Below are positions 9,474 to 19,368 of a stretch of DNA of 64,000 nt, piece by piece (the stretch's first letter is position 1; each line of letters opens with the position of its first letter). The translations under genes were made by a program, and so were the position numbers. The DNA is from an uncultured Aquiluna sp. (lineage in GTDB: Bacteria; Actinomycetota; Actinomycetes; Actinomycetales; Microbacteriaceae): contig CAJJAJ010000010.1 of assembly GCA_905182225.1 (NCBI GenBank), positions 1-64,000 of the forward strand, in the 5' to 3' direction. The notes below the pieces were generated by a model. The model made no database searches. It was given only the letters and a program-made list of their open reading frames with translations, and had not been told where the DNA came from.

Positions 9474-10705
9474 TTGGAGCCCCCTCCACGTGTGAACATT
9501 CGTTTTCGGATCGATTCGAGGGCGTTAGTCGTCTGTGGCTTAGGCAGTCTAAATAGCGCCCGAATCAGGGGCGGGGCTGCAATGAATAGCACGATTGCTC
9601 CCTGAACGATTCCAAGCACCTCCGGGCTTACTCCGAAAACCTGCATGGATGGCGCGCCGGCCTTGAATGCCCCGAAGAGCAGTCCAGCAAGCAAAATGCC
9701 TGGTCCTGATGATCCGCCGAGCAAAGCGACCGTGATTGCATCAAAGCCGATATTCGCGTGACTAGAAGGAGTGACACCGATTGCAGTTCCCAGAGTCTGG
9801 TTGGCTGCAGCGACGCCGACGAATCCCGCCGAAAGTGCCATTGCCAAGATGTAAGTCTTTTCGACATTTATTCCGGCCGCCCTAGCAGCATCAGGATTAA
9901 AGCCCACCATTCTCAACCGATACCCAATCGTGCTTCGCTCCATTAGCCACCAGAAAACTACAACTGCCAGCAGCGCAAAGATCAGACCCCAGTGCAGCGA
10001 ATAACTGTCTCCAAGCAACTTAGGGAACAGTGCCGTTTCGGCAGCCGGATCCGCTTTTGGGTTGCCGGACGCTCGAGTTTCCTGCAACAGCGCAGGGTCT
10101 CTCATCAAAAATGTGAAGAAATAAAGCGCGATGTAATTCATCATGATCGTCAAGATCACCTCATGTGCACCCGTCCTAGCCTTCAGGAAGCCCACAAATG
10201 CACCCAAAAGTGCAGCGCCGACTATTCCGGCTATAAGAGCAACGACCATGTGCAGCACAAAGGGAAGCTCAAGCCTCGTAGCTACGAATGTCGCGAATAT
10301 CATTCCGAAGATTAGCTGTCCGGTTCCACCAATATTGAATAGGCCCACTCGAAAAGTAAGCCCGATGCCAAGCCCCGCAGCGATAAGCGGTGCACCTAAA
10401 CGTAGAGTCTCGGTCAGTGGTCTGATTGCCTTTTCAAATGTTTCCGCATCGGCGTTATAAATAGCGCCTCGGAAAAGTGCCCCGTAGCCATCATTCACAA
10501 CAGCAAAGGCGGCGCCCAGTGCGTCGCCAGGCCGGGCAAATATGTATCCGAGGGACTCAATGAACTCCTTGTTTGAGCCAATCATGAATAACGCCCCGAC
10601 CAAGAAACCCAGCAAGATCGAGATCACCGTTCGGACCAAGCCACCCGAGAAAATTTCACGCATTACCTGCGGCATCGTGTTGTCAGCCTTATTGATTTCA
10701 CTCAT
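9470..10705 (-). CDS. Nucleoside-type ABC transporter permease
   Basis: GLTFRVGLFNIGGTGQLIFG permease motif; 4-nt overlaps with both neighbours. Confidence 0.88.
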   Translation of the reverse strand: MSEINKADNTMPQVMREIFSGGLVRTVISILLGFLVGALFMIGSNKEFIESLGYIFARPGDALGAAFAVVNDGYGALFRGAIYNADAETFEKAIRPLTETLRLGAPLIAAGLGIGLTFRVGLFNIGGTGQLIFGMIFATFVATRLELPFVLHMVVALIAGIVGAALLGAFVGFLKARTGAHEVILTIMMNYIALYFFTFLMRDPALLQETRASGNPKADPAAETALFPKLLGDSYSLHWGLIFALLAVVVFWWLMERSTIGYRLRMVGFNPDAARAAGINVEKTYILAMALSAGFVGVAAANQTLGTAIGVTPSSHANIGFDAITVALLGGSSGPGILLAGLLFGAFKAGAPSMQVFGVSPEVLGIVQGAIVLFIAAPPLIRALFRLPKPQTTNALESIRKRMFTRGGGSK

Positions 10706-12207
10706 GCGGTCACTCCAGCCATTAGCTTGCCGAGATCTTCTCTCGAAGTATTCGGTTCTACAATTCCAACTATTTTGCCGCGATACATCACTGCAATTCG
10801 ATCTGCCAGCGCCAAGACTTCATCGAGTTCTGAAGAAATCAAAATCACGGCCTTACCCGCATCTCGCTCAGCAATTATTTGCTCGTGAATGAACTCAATA
10901 GAGCCCACGTCCACTCCTCGAGTTGGCTGAGATGCGATCAAGAGACTGACCTCTCTGGACAACTCTCTGGCAACAACGACTTTTTGCTGGTTACCGCCGG
11001 ACAGCTTGTTAGCAACTGTTTCTGAAGATGGAGTTCGGACATCGAACTGCTCTACCAGCTCCTTAGCAATGAGCTTGCGGGCTGCAAAGTTTATGTTCAG
11101 GCCCTTAGTGAACCTTGACTTATAGGAGGAGTTCAACATTAGATTTTCAGCAATCGTAAACTCGGAAACCAAGCCATCGCTCTGGCGGTCTTCAGGAATA
11201 AACCCGACGCCACTCTCCAGCACTTCGCGCACGGACTTGTTTGTTATTTCCTTGCCGTTTAGGTTCACCTTGGCTTTTGACCCCATGGGCTTCCTCAACC
11301 CAAGCAGGAATTCGGCCAGTTCGGTTTGACCGTTGCCTTGGACTCCGGCAAGGGCCAGAATCTCTCCGCCTCGAACCTCAAAGCTCACTTCATTCACAGC
11401 CTTTTGCGATCGATCATCTAAGACGGTTATGTGCTCAACTTCTAGGACCACATCTCCCATAGCTGCTGGCTTCTTGTTGACAGTCAGCATTACTTCGCGA
11501 CCGACCATCAGCGATGCAAGTTCCGAGGTTGCGGCATCGGGCTTAGCCGAGCCAACAACCTTACCCAGCCGAATAACAGTGATTCGGTCTGCCACAGCTT
11601 TTACTTCGCGAAGCTTGTGAGTGATAAAAACAATTGAGGTGCCGCTTTTGGCAAGTTGGCGCATGATCTCCATGAGCTCGTCGGTCTCCTGAGGAGTAAG
11701 TACTGCTGTCGGCTCGTCCAGCACGAGGATCCTGGCATCTCTTGAAAGCGCCTTGATAATTTCAACTCGCTGCTGGGCTCCGACCGGAAGGTCCTCGATT
11801 AGAGCGTCCGGGTCAATGTTGAACCCAAAGCGCTCAGAAATCTCTAAAACTTGTTTTTTTGCTTCAGCTATGTCAATTACCCCAAGGGCTTTAGTCGGCT
11901 CGTGGCCGAGGGCAACGTTCTCCGCAACAGTAAAGACGGGGATGAGCATGAAGTGCTGATGGACCATTCCGATTCCGGCCGCCATCGCGTCGCCTGGTCC
12001 GGAGAAGTTCTGCCTAACTCCATCGATTTCTATGTGGCCCTCGTCGGCGGTGTATAGGCCGTAGAGGACGTTCATCAGCGTGGACTTGCCGGCACCATTT
12101 TCGCCAAGCAGGGCATGAATCTCGCCGGGCTCAATGACTAGATCGATATCTTCGTTTGCGGTAACTGCGCCAAAGCGCTTCGTGATTCCGCGTAGTTCAA
12201 GTTTCAA
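10702..12207 (-). CDS. Nucleoside-type ABC transporter ATP-binding protein with two ABC domains
   Basis: GENGAGKSTLMN Walker A; second domain signature LSGGNQQK. Confidence 0.92.
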   Translation of the reverse strand: MKLELRGITKRFGAVTANEDIDLVIEPGEIHALLGENGAGKSTLMNVLYGLYTADEGHIEIDGVRQNFSGPGDAMAAGIGMVHQHFMLIPVFTVAENVALGHEPTKALGVIDIAEAKKQVLEISERFGFNIDPDALIEDLPVGAQQRVEIIKALSRDARILVLDEPTAVLTPQETDELMEIMRQLAKSGTSIVFITHKLREVKAVADRITVIRLGKVVGSAKPDAATSELASLMVGREVMLTVNKKPAAMGDVVLEVEHITVLDDRSQKAVNEVSFEVRGGEILALAGVQGNGQTELAEFLLGLRKPMGSKAKVNLNGKEITNKSVREVLESGVGFIPEDRQSDGLVSEFTIAENLMLNSSYKSRFTKGLNINFAARKLIAKELVEQFDVRTPSSETVANKLSGGNQQKVVVARELSREVSLLIASQPTRGVDVGSIEFIHEQIIAERDAGKAVILISSELDEVLALADRIAVMYRGKIVGIVEPNTSREDLGKLMAGVTA

Positions 12208-12245
12208 AAAACACTCCTTTGTGCACTTACTTTATTTCAAAAACT

Positions 12246-12291
12246 AAAAACTAAAAGGCCGTGGGATTTACCCCACGGCCTTTTAGTTTTT
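12246..12291 (-). terminator. Intrinsic terminator/attenuator between the BMP lipoprotein gene and its ABC ATPase gene
   Basis: 20-bp inverted repeat aaaaactaaaaggccgtggg / cccacggccttttagttttt with 6-nt loop, just after the BMP stop. Confidence 0.85.
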
Positions 12292-12295
12292 TTAA

Positions 12296-13387
12296 CTAGC
12301 TCTTTGGATCGATTTCACCGGAGTTGATTCCGGCTTCAATCTCCACTAGTCGTGCCTTTACTTCGTCAGAAAGCTTGGAGTCGAAGTCGTAGAACGGGCT
12401 TAGGCCAGTTCCGCCATTCGCAAGAGTTCCAACATATGCCTCACCGTCGAATGCTCCACCAGCTGAAAGCTCAGCAATGATGTCGTATACGGCGTTGGTC
12501 ATGCGCTTCTCAGCTGAAGTAAGAACGAATGGTGCGTACTCTGGGCTGGTCAGTGCAACGTCCTTGTCAACACCAATCATTACGCCATCGATGCCGGCTT
12601 CCTTGATCGCTTCGGATGAAGCACCGAACTGGTCGCCACCAACTGGGAACAATACGTCAGCACCCTCGTTGATAAGAGCAGCAGCAATTGATTTTGAAGT
12701 TCCAGAGTTTGGAACGAAGTCACCGATGAACTGACCGGTTTGAGCCATTGGGTCCCAGCCGACGACAGTCACAGGGACGCCGTTTTCGTTAGCCCAGGCC
12801 ATTGCGCCGTAGTAGTAACCGTCCATGAAGTCAGTAACTGCTGGGATCTGAACTCCACCGTAAGTTCCAACAACCTTGGTTGTCGAGTATGCAGCTGCTG
12901 CATATCCTGCAAGGTAAGAAGACTCAGCCATGTTGTATATAACTGGCTTTAGGTTTGCGTTGCCCTCTGACCATCCATCGATGGTTACGAAGCTCATGGT
13001 TGGGTTAGCAGCTGCGATTGCGTTAGCATCGGCCACCAAGTTGAAGCCCACTGCGAATGTGATATCGCAGCTCTGGTCAACCATTGCTTGCAAGTTTGGA
13101 GCGAAGTCCTCGGCAGAGTTTGACTCAGCGTCGGCAATCTGTGATCCAAGGTCTGCTTCAGCCTTCTCTAGGCCGTCATACACAGACTCGTTGAATGACT
13201 TGTCGTTCCAGCTACCCTCATCCGAAACTGCACAGGCCAAGTAGTCAAGGGCTGGTGCTGCTTCTTCTGTCGCGGTAGCGGCAACTGTCTCGGTTGGCTC
13301 GGCCTCTGGGGCGGCAGCACAGCCTGACAGCACTAGTGCTGAAACGCCCATTAGAGCGAAAACAGCGGATGAATTACGTAGCTTCAA
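12296..13387 (-). CDS. BMP family lipoprotein, nucleoside-type substrate-binding protein
   Basis: Lipobox LVLSGC; DEGSWNDKSFNESVYDGL BMP/PnrA motif; SD aggagg before a TTG start. Confidence 0.92.
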   Translation of the reverse strand: MKLRNSSAVFALMGVSALVLSGCAAAPEAEPTETVAATATEEAAPALDYLACAVSDEGSWNDKSFNESVYDGLEKAEADLGSQIADAESNSAEDFAPNLQAMVDQSCDITFAVGFNLVADANAIAAANPTMSFVTIDGWSEGNANLKPVIYNMAESSYLAGYAAAAYSTTKVVGTYGGVQIPAVTDFMDGYYYGAMAWANENGVPVTVVGWDPMAQTGQFIGDFVPNSGTSKSIAAALINEGADVLFPVGGDQFGASSEAIKEAGIDGVMIGVDKDVALTSPEYAPFVLTSAEKRMTNAVYDIIAELSAGGAFDGEAYVGTLANGGTGLSPFYDFDSKLSDEVKARLVEIEAGINSGEIDPKS

Positions 13388-13501
13388 GGTTCCTCCTGAA
13401 TTTTGTGAAGGCGCTTAACGCACCTAGTTTAGAAATACTCTAGCGGCACAAATCGCGGCTCAAACCCATATTGCAAAGCTTTACATTATTGAGATGTTTG
13501 C

Positions 13502-14611
13502 CTAAAGAAGGTCAGAATGACCGGTTTGCTTGAGCGCTTCGACCATAGCTTTGACTTTTTGAGCGTGGGCCTTTGAGGTTATAAGAAGTGCGTCGGCTGT
13601 ATCCACGACAATGATGTCCTCAAGTCCAATCAGAGCAACCAGTCGATTTGTATCACTCACCAATATTCCTGATGAAGAATCGGACAGGACCTTTGCTGAT
13701 CCAAGCACCGCAAGGTTGTTGCTATTGCCCTGTGACTGCAGCTCCGCGATAGCAGCGAAGTCTCCCACGTCATGCCATTCGAAATTGCCTGGCACTACGG
13801 CCACCAAGCCCAGCTTTGCCGCTGGCTCCGCGATCGCATAGTCGATCGCAATCTTGTCGAGCCCCGGCCAGATTGAATGCAGCTTCTCGGCGCGATTCTC
13901 AGTGTCCCAGTGTTCAGCTAACTCCATGACACCTGCGTGGAGCTTTGGTTGCGTCTTCGCAAGCACATCGAGCAAAAGCTTTGCAGGCGCGATGAACATT
14001 CCGGCGTTCCAAAGGTACTTTTTTGAGGCAACAAATTTTCCGGCTTTTTTTATGTTCGGCTTTTCAATAAAGTCAGCCACCTCAAACCCTTCGGTGCCCA
14101 AAATTGGAGAACCTTTTTTCATGTATCCAAAAGCCACAGATGCTTCGGTTGGAACGATGCCAATGGTAACGATCTTCCCAGTGGCAGCTATCTCAACTGA
14201 AGCTTCGATTGCCTTCAAAAGCTTTCCGTTATTTCTGATTACATGGTCTGCGGCGAAAGAGCCGACTATTACTTTCGGATCTCTTTTATAGAGCACTGCT
14301 GTTGCCAGCGCAATAGCTGCGGTCGAGTCCTTTGGTGAGGGTTCAAGAATTAGATTCGCTTGGTCTAAATCAGGCAGGTGCTTTGCAACCGTTGTGGCAT
14401 GAACATCGCCGGTAACTACCATCATCCGATTGCCCACTAAGGGCGTCAGTCGATCCCAAGTGTCTTGTAGCAACGTTTGCCCGGAACCGGTCAGGTCGTG
14501 CAGGAACTTTGGAGCACTGGCTCTGGATAGTGGCCAAAGCCTTGAACCCACGCCACCGGCCGGAATGATTGCAAAGAAATGGTCTTGCGCAGCGGTTGGT
14601 TTTTTATTCAC
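13502..14611 (-). CDS. manC: Mannose-1-phosphate guanylyltransferase
   Basis: IIPAGGVGSRLWPLSRASAPKF nucleotidyltransferase signature. Confidence 0.88.
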   Translation of the reverse strand: MNKKPTAAQDHFFAIIPAGGVGSRLWPLSRASAPKFLHDLTGSGQTLLQDTWDRLTPLVGNRMMVVTGDVHATTVAKHLPDLDQANLILEPSPKDSTAAIALATAVLYKRDPKVIVGSFAADHVIRNNGKLLKAIEASVEIAATGKIVTIGIVPTEASVAFGYMKKGSPILGTEGFEVADFIEKPNIKKAGKFVASKKYLWNAGMFIAPAKLLLDVLAKTQPKLHAGVMELAEHWDTENRAEKLHSIWPGLDKIAIDYAIAEPAAKLGLVAVVPGNFEWHDVGDFAAIAELQSQGNSNNLAVLGSAKVLSDSSSGILVSDTNRLVALIGLEDIIVVDTADALLITSKAHAQKVKAMVEALKQTGHSDLL

Positions 14612-14706
14612 GAAATCACTCTAGGTGTTATTGGCTTAGATTCAAAAGGTTGGGATTTACTGGGTTAGACTTAAGTACAAAATTTGATCTATTCATGGAG
14701 GCGAGC

Positions 14707-15084
14707 TTGGCAATAAAGCCGGCAGGAACCCTTTACCGGGGCAAAGTCGGTATGTGGTCCTGGGTACTGCACCGCATCAGCGGCGTCGGTATCTTTTTCT
14801 TTTTACTCGTCCACGTTTTGGACACCGCGCTCGTTCGAGTGAGCCCTGAGGCATACAACATCGTCATCGAGTCTTACAAAACCCCGGTGGTCGGTCTCGC
14901 AGAGCTCGGCCTTGTGGGGGCAATCTTGTTTCACGGCCTCAACGGTCTTCGCGTAATCGCGATTGATTTCTGGTCAAAGGGAACGAAATATCAAAGCGTG
15001 ATGTTCTGGGTTGTGATTGCGGTGACTGTCATCGCAGTTGCAGGGTTCACTCCGATGCATCTTGCTCGAGTATTTGGACACTAG
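14707..15084 (+). CDS. sdhC: Succinate dehydrogenase cytochrome b556 subunit
   Basis: SGVGIFFFLLVHVLDTALV; TTG start behind GGAGG; upstream ORF-track residues rejected. Confidence 0.88.
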   Translation: MAIKPAGTLYRGKVGMWSWVLHRISGVGIFFFLLVHVLDTALVRVSPEAYNIVIESYKTPVVGLAELGLVGAILFHGLNGLRVIAIDFWSKGTKYQSVMFWVVIAVTVIAVAGFTPMHLARVFGH

Positions 15085-15091
15085 GGGGTTG

Positions 15092-15535
15092 ATGATGAGC
15101 GTAACTATCGAGACACCAAGTCGTCCTAGGACTCGCAAGCAAGCGAACTGGGAGAAGTACGGCTGGCTGTTCATGCGTGTCAGCGGCCCGTTACTAATCG
15201 TTCTGATCTTCACCCACCTAGTCGTCAACCTCGTTCTCGGTGACGGCATAAAAGCTATCGACTTTGCATTTGTGGCTGGTAAGTGGGCAGACCCGTTCTG
15301 GCAGGTTTGGGATCTAGCGATGCTTTGGCTCGCTCTGATTCACGGAACCAATGGAATGAGAACCATCGTCAACGACTACGCCGGCCAGGTCAAGGTCCGC
15401 AGAGCTCTCACAACAACACTGTGGGCAGTTTGTGCGCTTCTGATTTTGCTGGGAACTCTAGTGATTTTCACATTTGACCCATGCCCAGCTGGTGCATCCG
15501 CTGAGCTCTTAGCCTCATTCTGTCCGGCGCAGTAA
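15092..15535 (+). CDS. sdhD: Succinate dehydrogenase membrane anchor subunit
   Basis: Small membrane protein between sdhC and sdhA; AGGGGG SD before ATGATG. Confidence 0.85.
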   Translation: MMSVTIETPSRPRTRKQANWEKYGWLFMRVSGPLLIVLIFTHLVVNLVLGDGIKAIDFAFVAGKWADPFWQVWDLAMLWLALIHGTNGMRTIVNDYAGQVKVRRALTTTLWAVCALLILLGTLVIFTFDPCPAGASAELLASFCPAQ

Positions 15536-15549
15536 GTAAGGGAAATAAA

Positions 15550-17328
15550 TTGGCGGAAAAAGTTACAGCGGACGAAAACATCACATATCACTCCTTTGAC
15601 GTGCTGATAGTTGGTGCCGGGGGTGCCGGCATGCGAGCTGCAATCGAGGCTGGCACGGACCTCAGCGTAGGTGTCGTTTCCAAACTATTTCCAACCAGAA
15701 GCCACACCGGAGCCGCCCAGGGCGGAATGGCCGCAGCGCTTGCAAACGTTGAAGAAGACAACTGGGAGTGGCACACTTTCGACACTGTTAAAGGTGGGGA
15801 CTACCTAGTTGACCAGGACGCAGCCGAAATCTTGGCCAAAGAATCCGTTCAGGCAGTAATTGACCTAGAGAACATGGGACTGCCCTTTAACAGAACCCCA
15901 GACGGCAAGATTGACCAGCGCCGCTTCGGAGGTCACACGAGGGACCACGGCAAGGCACCGGTTAGGCGCAGCTGTTACGCAGCCGACCGAACTGGCCACA
16001 TGATTCTGCAGACTTTGTACCAGAACTGCGTCAAGCTCGGAATCAATTTTTTCAATGAGTTCTACGTTCTGGATTTGGTAATGAACGATGGCAAGCCAGC
16101 CGGAGTTGTTGCCTATGAACTCGCCACCGGAGACATTCACGTTTTCCAGGCAAAGTCGATTGTTTTTGCAACCGGTGGGTTTGGCAAGATCTACAAAACA
16201 ACTTCTAATGCCCACACCTTGACCGGTGACGGAGTGGCGATTGCTTTTAGAAGAGGCATCCCACTGGAGGACATGGAGTTTTACCAGTTCCACCCGACCG
16301 GCCTTGCCGGTTTGGGAATCCTCTTGTCCGAGGCAGCCAGAGGTGAAGGCGGAATTCTCAGAAACTCCTCCGGCGAAAGGTTCATGGAGCGCTACGCACC
16401 GACCATTAAAGACCTTGCTCCAAGAGACATGGTTGCAAGAGCAATGGCAAACGAGGTCCGTGAGGGCCGCGGTGGCGGACCAAATAAGGATTATGTTTTC
16501 CTTGACCTGACTCACCTTGAGCCTGCGGTCATTGACGCAAAGCTTCCAGACATCACTGAGTTTGCAAGAACCTACCTTGGTGTTGAGCCTTACACCGAAC
16601 AGATACCCGTTTTCCCAACCGCTCACTATGCGATGGGTGGCATACCAACCAACATCAAGGCTGAAGTGCTTTCGGATAACGACACTGTTATTCCGGGTCT
16701 CTACGCGGCTGGAGAGTGTGCTTGCGTTTCAGTGCACGGCGCGAACCGCTTGGGAACCAACTCACTTCTAGACATCAACGTGTTTGGAAAGCGCGCTGGA
16801 CAGTACTCAGTTGAGTATGCAAGAACCGCAACTCAGGTGCCGATGCCGGAAAACGCAGCCGACGATGTCATTGCAATGATCGCCAAGGTGCGCAAAGCCA
16901 AGGGCAAGGAGAAAATTGCTCAGCTTCGTAAAGAGCTGCAGGAAACCATGGACAAGAACGCTCAGGTCTTTAGAACCGAAGAAACCCTGAACGAAGCTTT
17001 GGAAAAAGTAGCGGAACTGCGCGGGCGCTACGAAAAGATTTCTATTCAAGACCAGGGCAAGCGCTTCAACACTGATCTACTAGAGGCGATCGAATTAGGC
17101 TTCCTGCTGGATCTTGCCGAAGTAACTGTAATTGCTTGCCGCGAGCGCCGAGAATCACGCGGTGCGCACCTTCGCGAGGACTACACCGAGCGAGATGACA
17201 AGAAATTCATGGTTCACTCCATGGTTTACAAGCAAGAGAAAACAGAAAAGAACACCGGGACAAACATGAGAATCGGCTGGAAGCCCGTTGTTGTGACTAA
17301 CTACCAACCTATGGAGCGCAAGTACTAA
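15550..17328 (+). CDS. sdhA: Succinate dehydrogenase flavoprotein subunit
   Basis: RSHTGAAQGGMAAAL, QFHPTGL and HGANRLGTNSLLD motifs. Confidence 0.96.
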   Translation: MAEKVTADENITYHSFDVLIVGAGGAGMRAAIEAGTDLSVGVVSKLFPTRSHTGAAQGGMAAALANVEEDNWEWHTFDTVKGGDYLVDQDAAEILAKESVQAVIDLENMGLPFNRTPDGKIDQRRFGGHTRDHGKAPVRRSCYAADRTGHMILQTLYQNCVKLGINFFNEFYVLDLVMNDGKPAGVVAYELATGDIHVFQAKSIVFATGGFGKIYKTTSNAHTLTGDGVAIAFRRGIPLEDMEFYQFHPTGLAGLGILLSEAARGEGGILRNSSGERFMERYAPTIKDLAPRDMVARAMANEVREGRGGGPNKDYVFLDLTHLEPAVIDAKLPDITEFARTYLGVEPYTEQIPVFPTAHYAMGGIPTNIKAEVLSDNDTVIPGLYAAGECACVSVHGANRLGTNSLLDINVFGKRAGQYSVEYARTATQVPMPENAADDVIAMIAKVRKAKGKEKIAQLRKELQETMDKNAQVFRTEETLNEALEKVAELRGRYEKISIQDQGKRFNTDLLEAIELGFLLDLAEVTVIACRERRESRGAHLREDYTERDDKKFMVHSMVYKQEKTEKNTGTNMRIGWKPVVVTNYQPMERKY

Positions 17329-18062
17329 TGGCTGAACTATCCGTTCCAACGATTGAGTCCTTCACGGTCACACTTATCGTCAGAAGATTCGACCCAGAGA
17401 ATGACACCGAGCCAAAGTGGGAGGATTTCGACGTCGAGATGTATGGAACCGACCGGGTTCTAGACGCGCTTCACAAGATCAAGTGGGAGCAAGATGGCTC
17501 ACTTACCTTCCGTCGCTCTTGCGCACACGGCGTTTGCGGCTCCGATGCAATGCGCATCAACGGTAGAAACCGACTTGCCTGTAAGACTCTTATCAAGGAC
17601 CTCGACATCTCTAAGCCGATCTACGTGGAGCCAATCAAGGGCCTACCGGTAGAGAAGGACTTGATTGTCGACATGACGCCGTTCTACAAGGCTTACCTCG
17701 AAATCAACCCATTCTTGGTTGCCACCGATAAACCAAACAAAGAGCGCCTCCAATCTCCCGAAGACCGTGCCCGCTACGACGACACCACCAAGTGCATCCT
17801 TTGTGCCGCTTGCACAAGCAGCTGTCCTGTGTTCTGGACCGATGGTCAGTACTTCGGCCCAGCTGCAATCGTGAACGCCCACCGATTCATCTTTGACTCC
17901 AGAGACGAAAACGCAGAGCTACGTTTAGACATCCTGAACGATAAAGAAGGTGTATGGCGCTGCCGTACTACCTTCAACTGCACCGAAGCATGTCCGAGGG
18001 GGATTGAAGTCACCAAAGCTATAGCTGAAGTGAAACAGGCCATCTTGCGCGGAAGAGCCTAG
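17328..18062 (+). CDS. sdhB: Succinate dehydrogenase iron-sulfur subunit
   Basis: RRSCAHGVCGSDAM 2Fe-2S motif; CILCAACTSSCP and CTEACPRGI motifs. Confidence 0.96.
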   Translation: MAELSVPTIESFTVTLIVRRFDPENDTEPKWEDFDVEMYGTDRVLDALHKIKWEQDGSLTFRRSCAHGVCGSDAMRINGRNRLACKTLIKDLDISKPIYVEPIKGLPVEKDLIVDMTPFYKAYLEINPFLVATDKPNKERLQSPEDRARYDDTTKCILCAACTSSCPVFWTDGQYFGPAAIVNAHRFIFDSRDENAELRLDILNDKEGVWRCRTTFNCTEACPRGIEVTKAIAEVKQAILRGRA

Positions 18063-18085
18063 ACAATTTATTTGTTGACAATTCA

Positions 18086-18532
18086 ATGACCGTAAATAGA
18101 CGAACTGCCCTTACTGGGATTGTCGCCACATCCGCCGCCTTTACCCTTGCTGCATGCGCCGCCGAGGCTGAGCCAGTAGAAACCACTCTCCCTAGCGCAA
18201 CAGTTGATGAAACCAGTGCGCCTCCCACCACCGAGCAACTCCTTGGCAAAGCCGATGACGTGATTGTCGGATCGGGAATGAAGTACAAGATAAGCGATGC
18301 GCTCACTATCTTGGTTACCCGTCCAGCTCTAGAGACTTTCCGTGCCTTCAACGCGACTTGCACTCACGCCGGGTGCATCGTCACCGGCGTTCGCGAAGAT
18401 CAGATAACTTGTGGTTGCCACGGAGCAAGATTCGACACCGATAGTGGTGAGCCTCAGTCCGGTCCAGCCAGAAGCGCTCTGGGCAAAATAACCATTGAAG
18501 TGCGCGGTGAAGATCTCTACGCGCTCATCTAG
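18086..18532 (+). CDS. Rieske [2Fe-2S] protein with Tat-like lipoprotein signal
   Basis: NRRTAL...FTLAACA signal/lipobox; CTHAGC...CGCHGARFD Rieske ligands. Confidence 0.88.
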   Translation: MTVNRRTALTGIVATSAAFTLAACAAEAEPVETTLPSATVDETSAPPTTEQLLGKADDVIVGSGMKYKISDALTILVTRPALETFRAFNATCTHAGCIVTGVREDQITCGCHGARFDTDSGEPQSGPARSALGKITIEVRGEDLYALI

Positions 18533-18549
18533 CTCATAGATTGGTGTAG

Positions 18550-19359
18550 ATGCTAAAGATTGCAAGCGTAAACGTAAACGGAGTCCGAGCCGCAGCTCGG
18601 AAAAACATGGGTGAGTGGGTTCAAGAATCCAATCCCGACGTGCTTTGCCTTCAAGAAGTTAGGGCACCTACCGAAGATTTGACAGAACTGTCCACCAACG
18701 GACCGCTTGCGGTTGCCGAAGGCTGGAACATTTTTGACGACCTCGCCACCGCCAAGGGCAGGGCGGGAGTTGCAGTACTTTCCAAGCACAAGGTCCTGTC
18801 CTCCTCCACAAAACTTGGGCCGGATGACTTTGATTCTGCTGGACGCTGGCTAGAGGCCAAGATCGAAGTCGGCGACCAAACGGTCACTATTATCAGTTGT
18901 TACGTTCACTCCGGAGAAGTAGACACCCCCAAGCAAGTTGAGAAATATAAGTTCCTGGATGCCATGACAATTCGCATGCAGGAGCTGATGGACTCAGGCC
19001 AACATGCGGTCGTCGTTGGAGACCTAAACGTTGGCCACACCGAACTGGATATAAAAAACTGGAAGGGAAACCTGAAAAACTCCGGCTTCTTGCAAGAAGA
19101 GCGGGTGTATTTCGATGGCTTCCAGAACATGGGCTGGATAGATGTTGGAAGAGCCAGTCACCCAGACCAATCCGGTCCCTACACCTGGTGGTCTTATCGG
19201 GGTAAAGCGTTCGACACTGATGCTGGTTGGCGAATTGATTACCAGCTTGCCACCCCGGCATTGGCAAAACTCAGCCAGACTTATCAGGTAGATCGGGCAC
19301 CGAGCTATGACACCAGGTGGAGCGACCACTCCCCCGTTGTCGTTGAGTACGAACTGTAG
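18550..19359 (+). CDS. xth: Exodeoxyribonuclease III family
   Basis: ASVNVNGVRAA, CLQEVRAP and WSDHSPVVVEY motifs. Confidence 0.92.
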   Translation: MLKIASVNVNGVRAAARKNMGEWVQESNPDVLCLQEVRAPTEDLTELSTNGPLAVAEGWNIFDDLATAKGRAGVAVLSKHKVLSSSTKLGPDDFDSAGRWLEAKIEVGDQTVTIISCYVHSGEVDTPKQVEKYKFLDAMTIRMQELMDSGQHAVVVGDLNVGHTELDIKNWKGNLKNSGFLQEERVYFDGFQNMGWIDVGRASHPDQSGPYTWWSYRGKAFDTDAGWRIDYQLATPALAKLSQTYQVDRAPSYDTRWSDHSPVVVEYEL

Positions 19360-19368
19360 GAATAGAAG

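Noticed and set aside
14569-14706. N-terminal extension of sdhC in the ORF track
   Set aside because: Extends into the divergent manC gene; the TTG at 14707 has a good GGAGG SD and gives a typical SdhC N-terminus.
15865-16626. 253-aa antisense ORF inside sdhA
   Set aside because: Fully antisense to the strongly conserved sdhA reading frame; sequence is not protein-like. Typical spurious shadow ORF.
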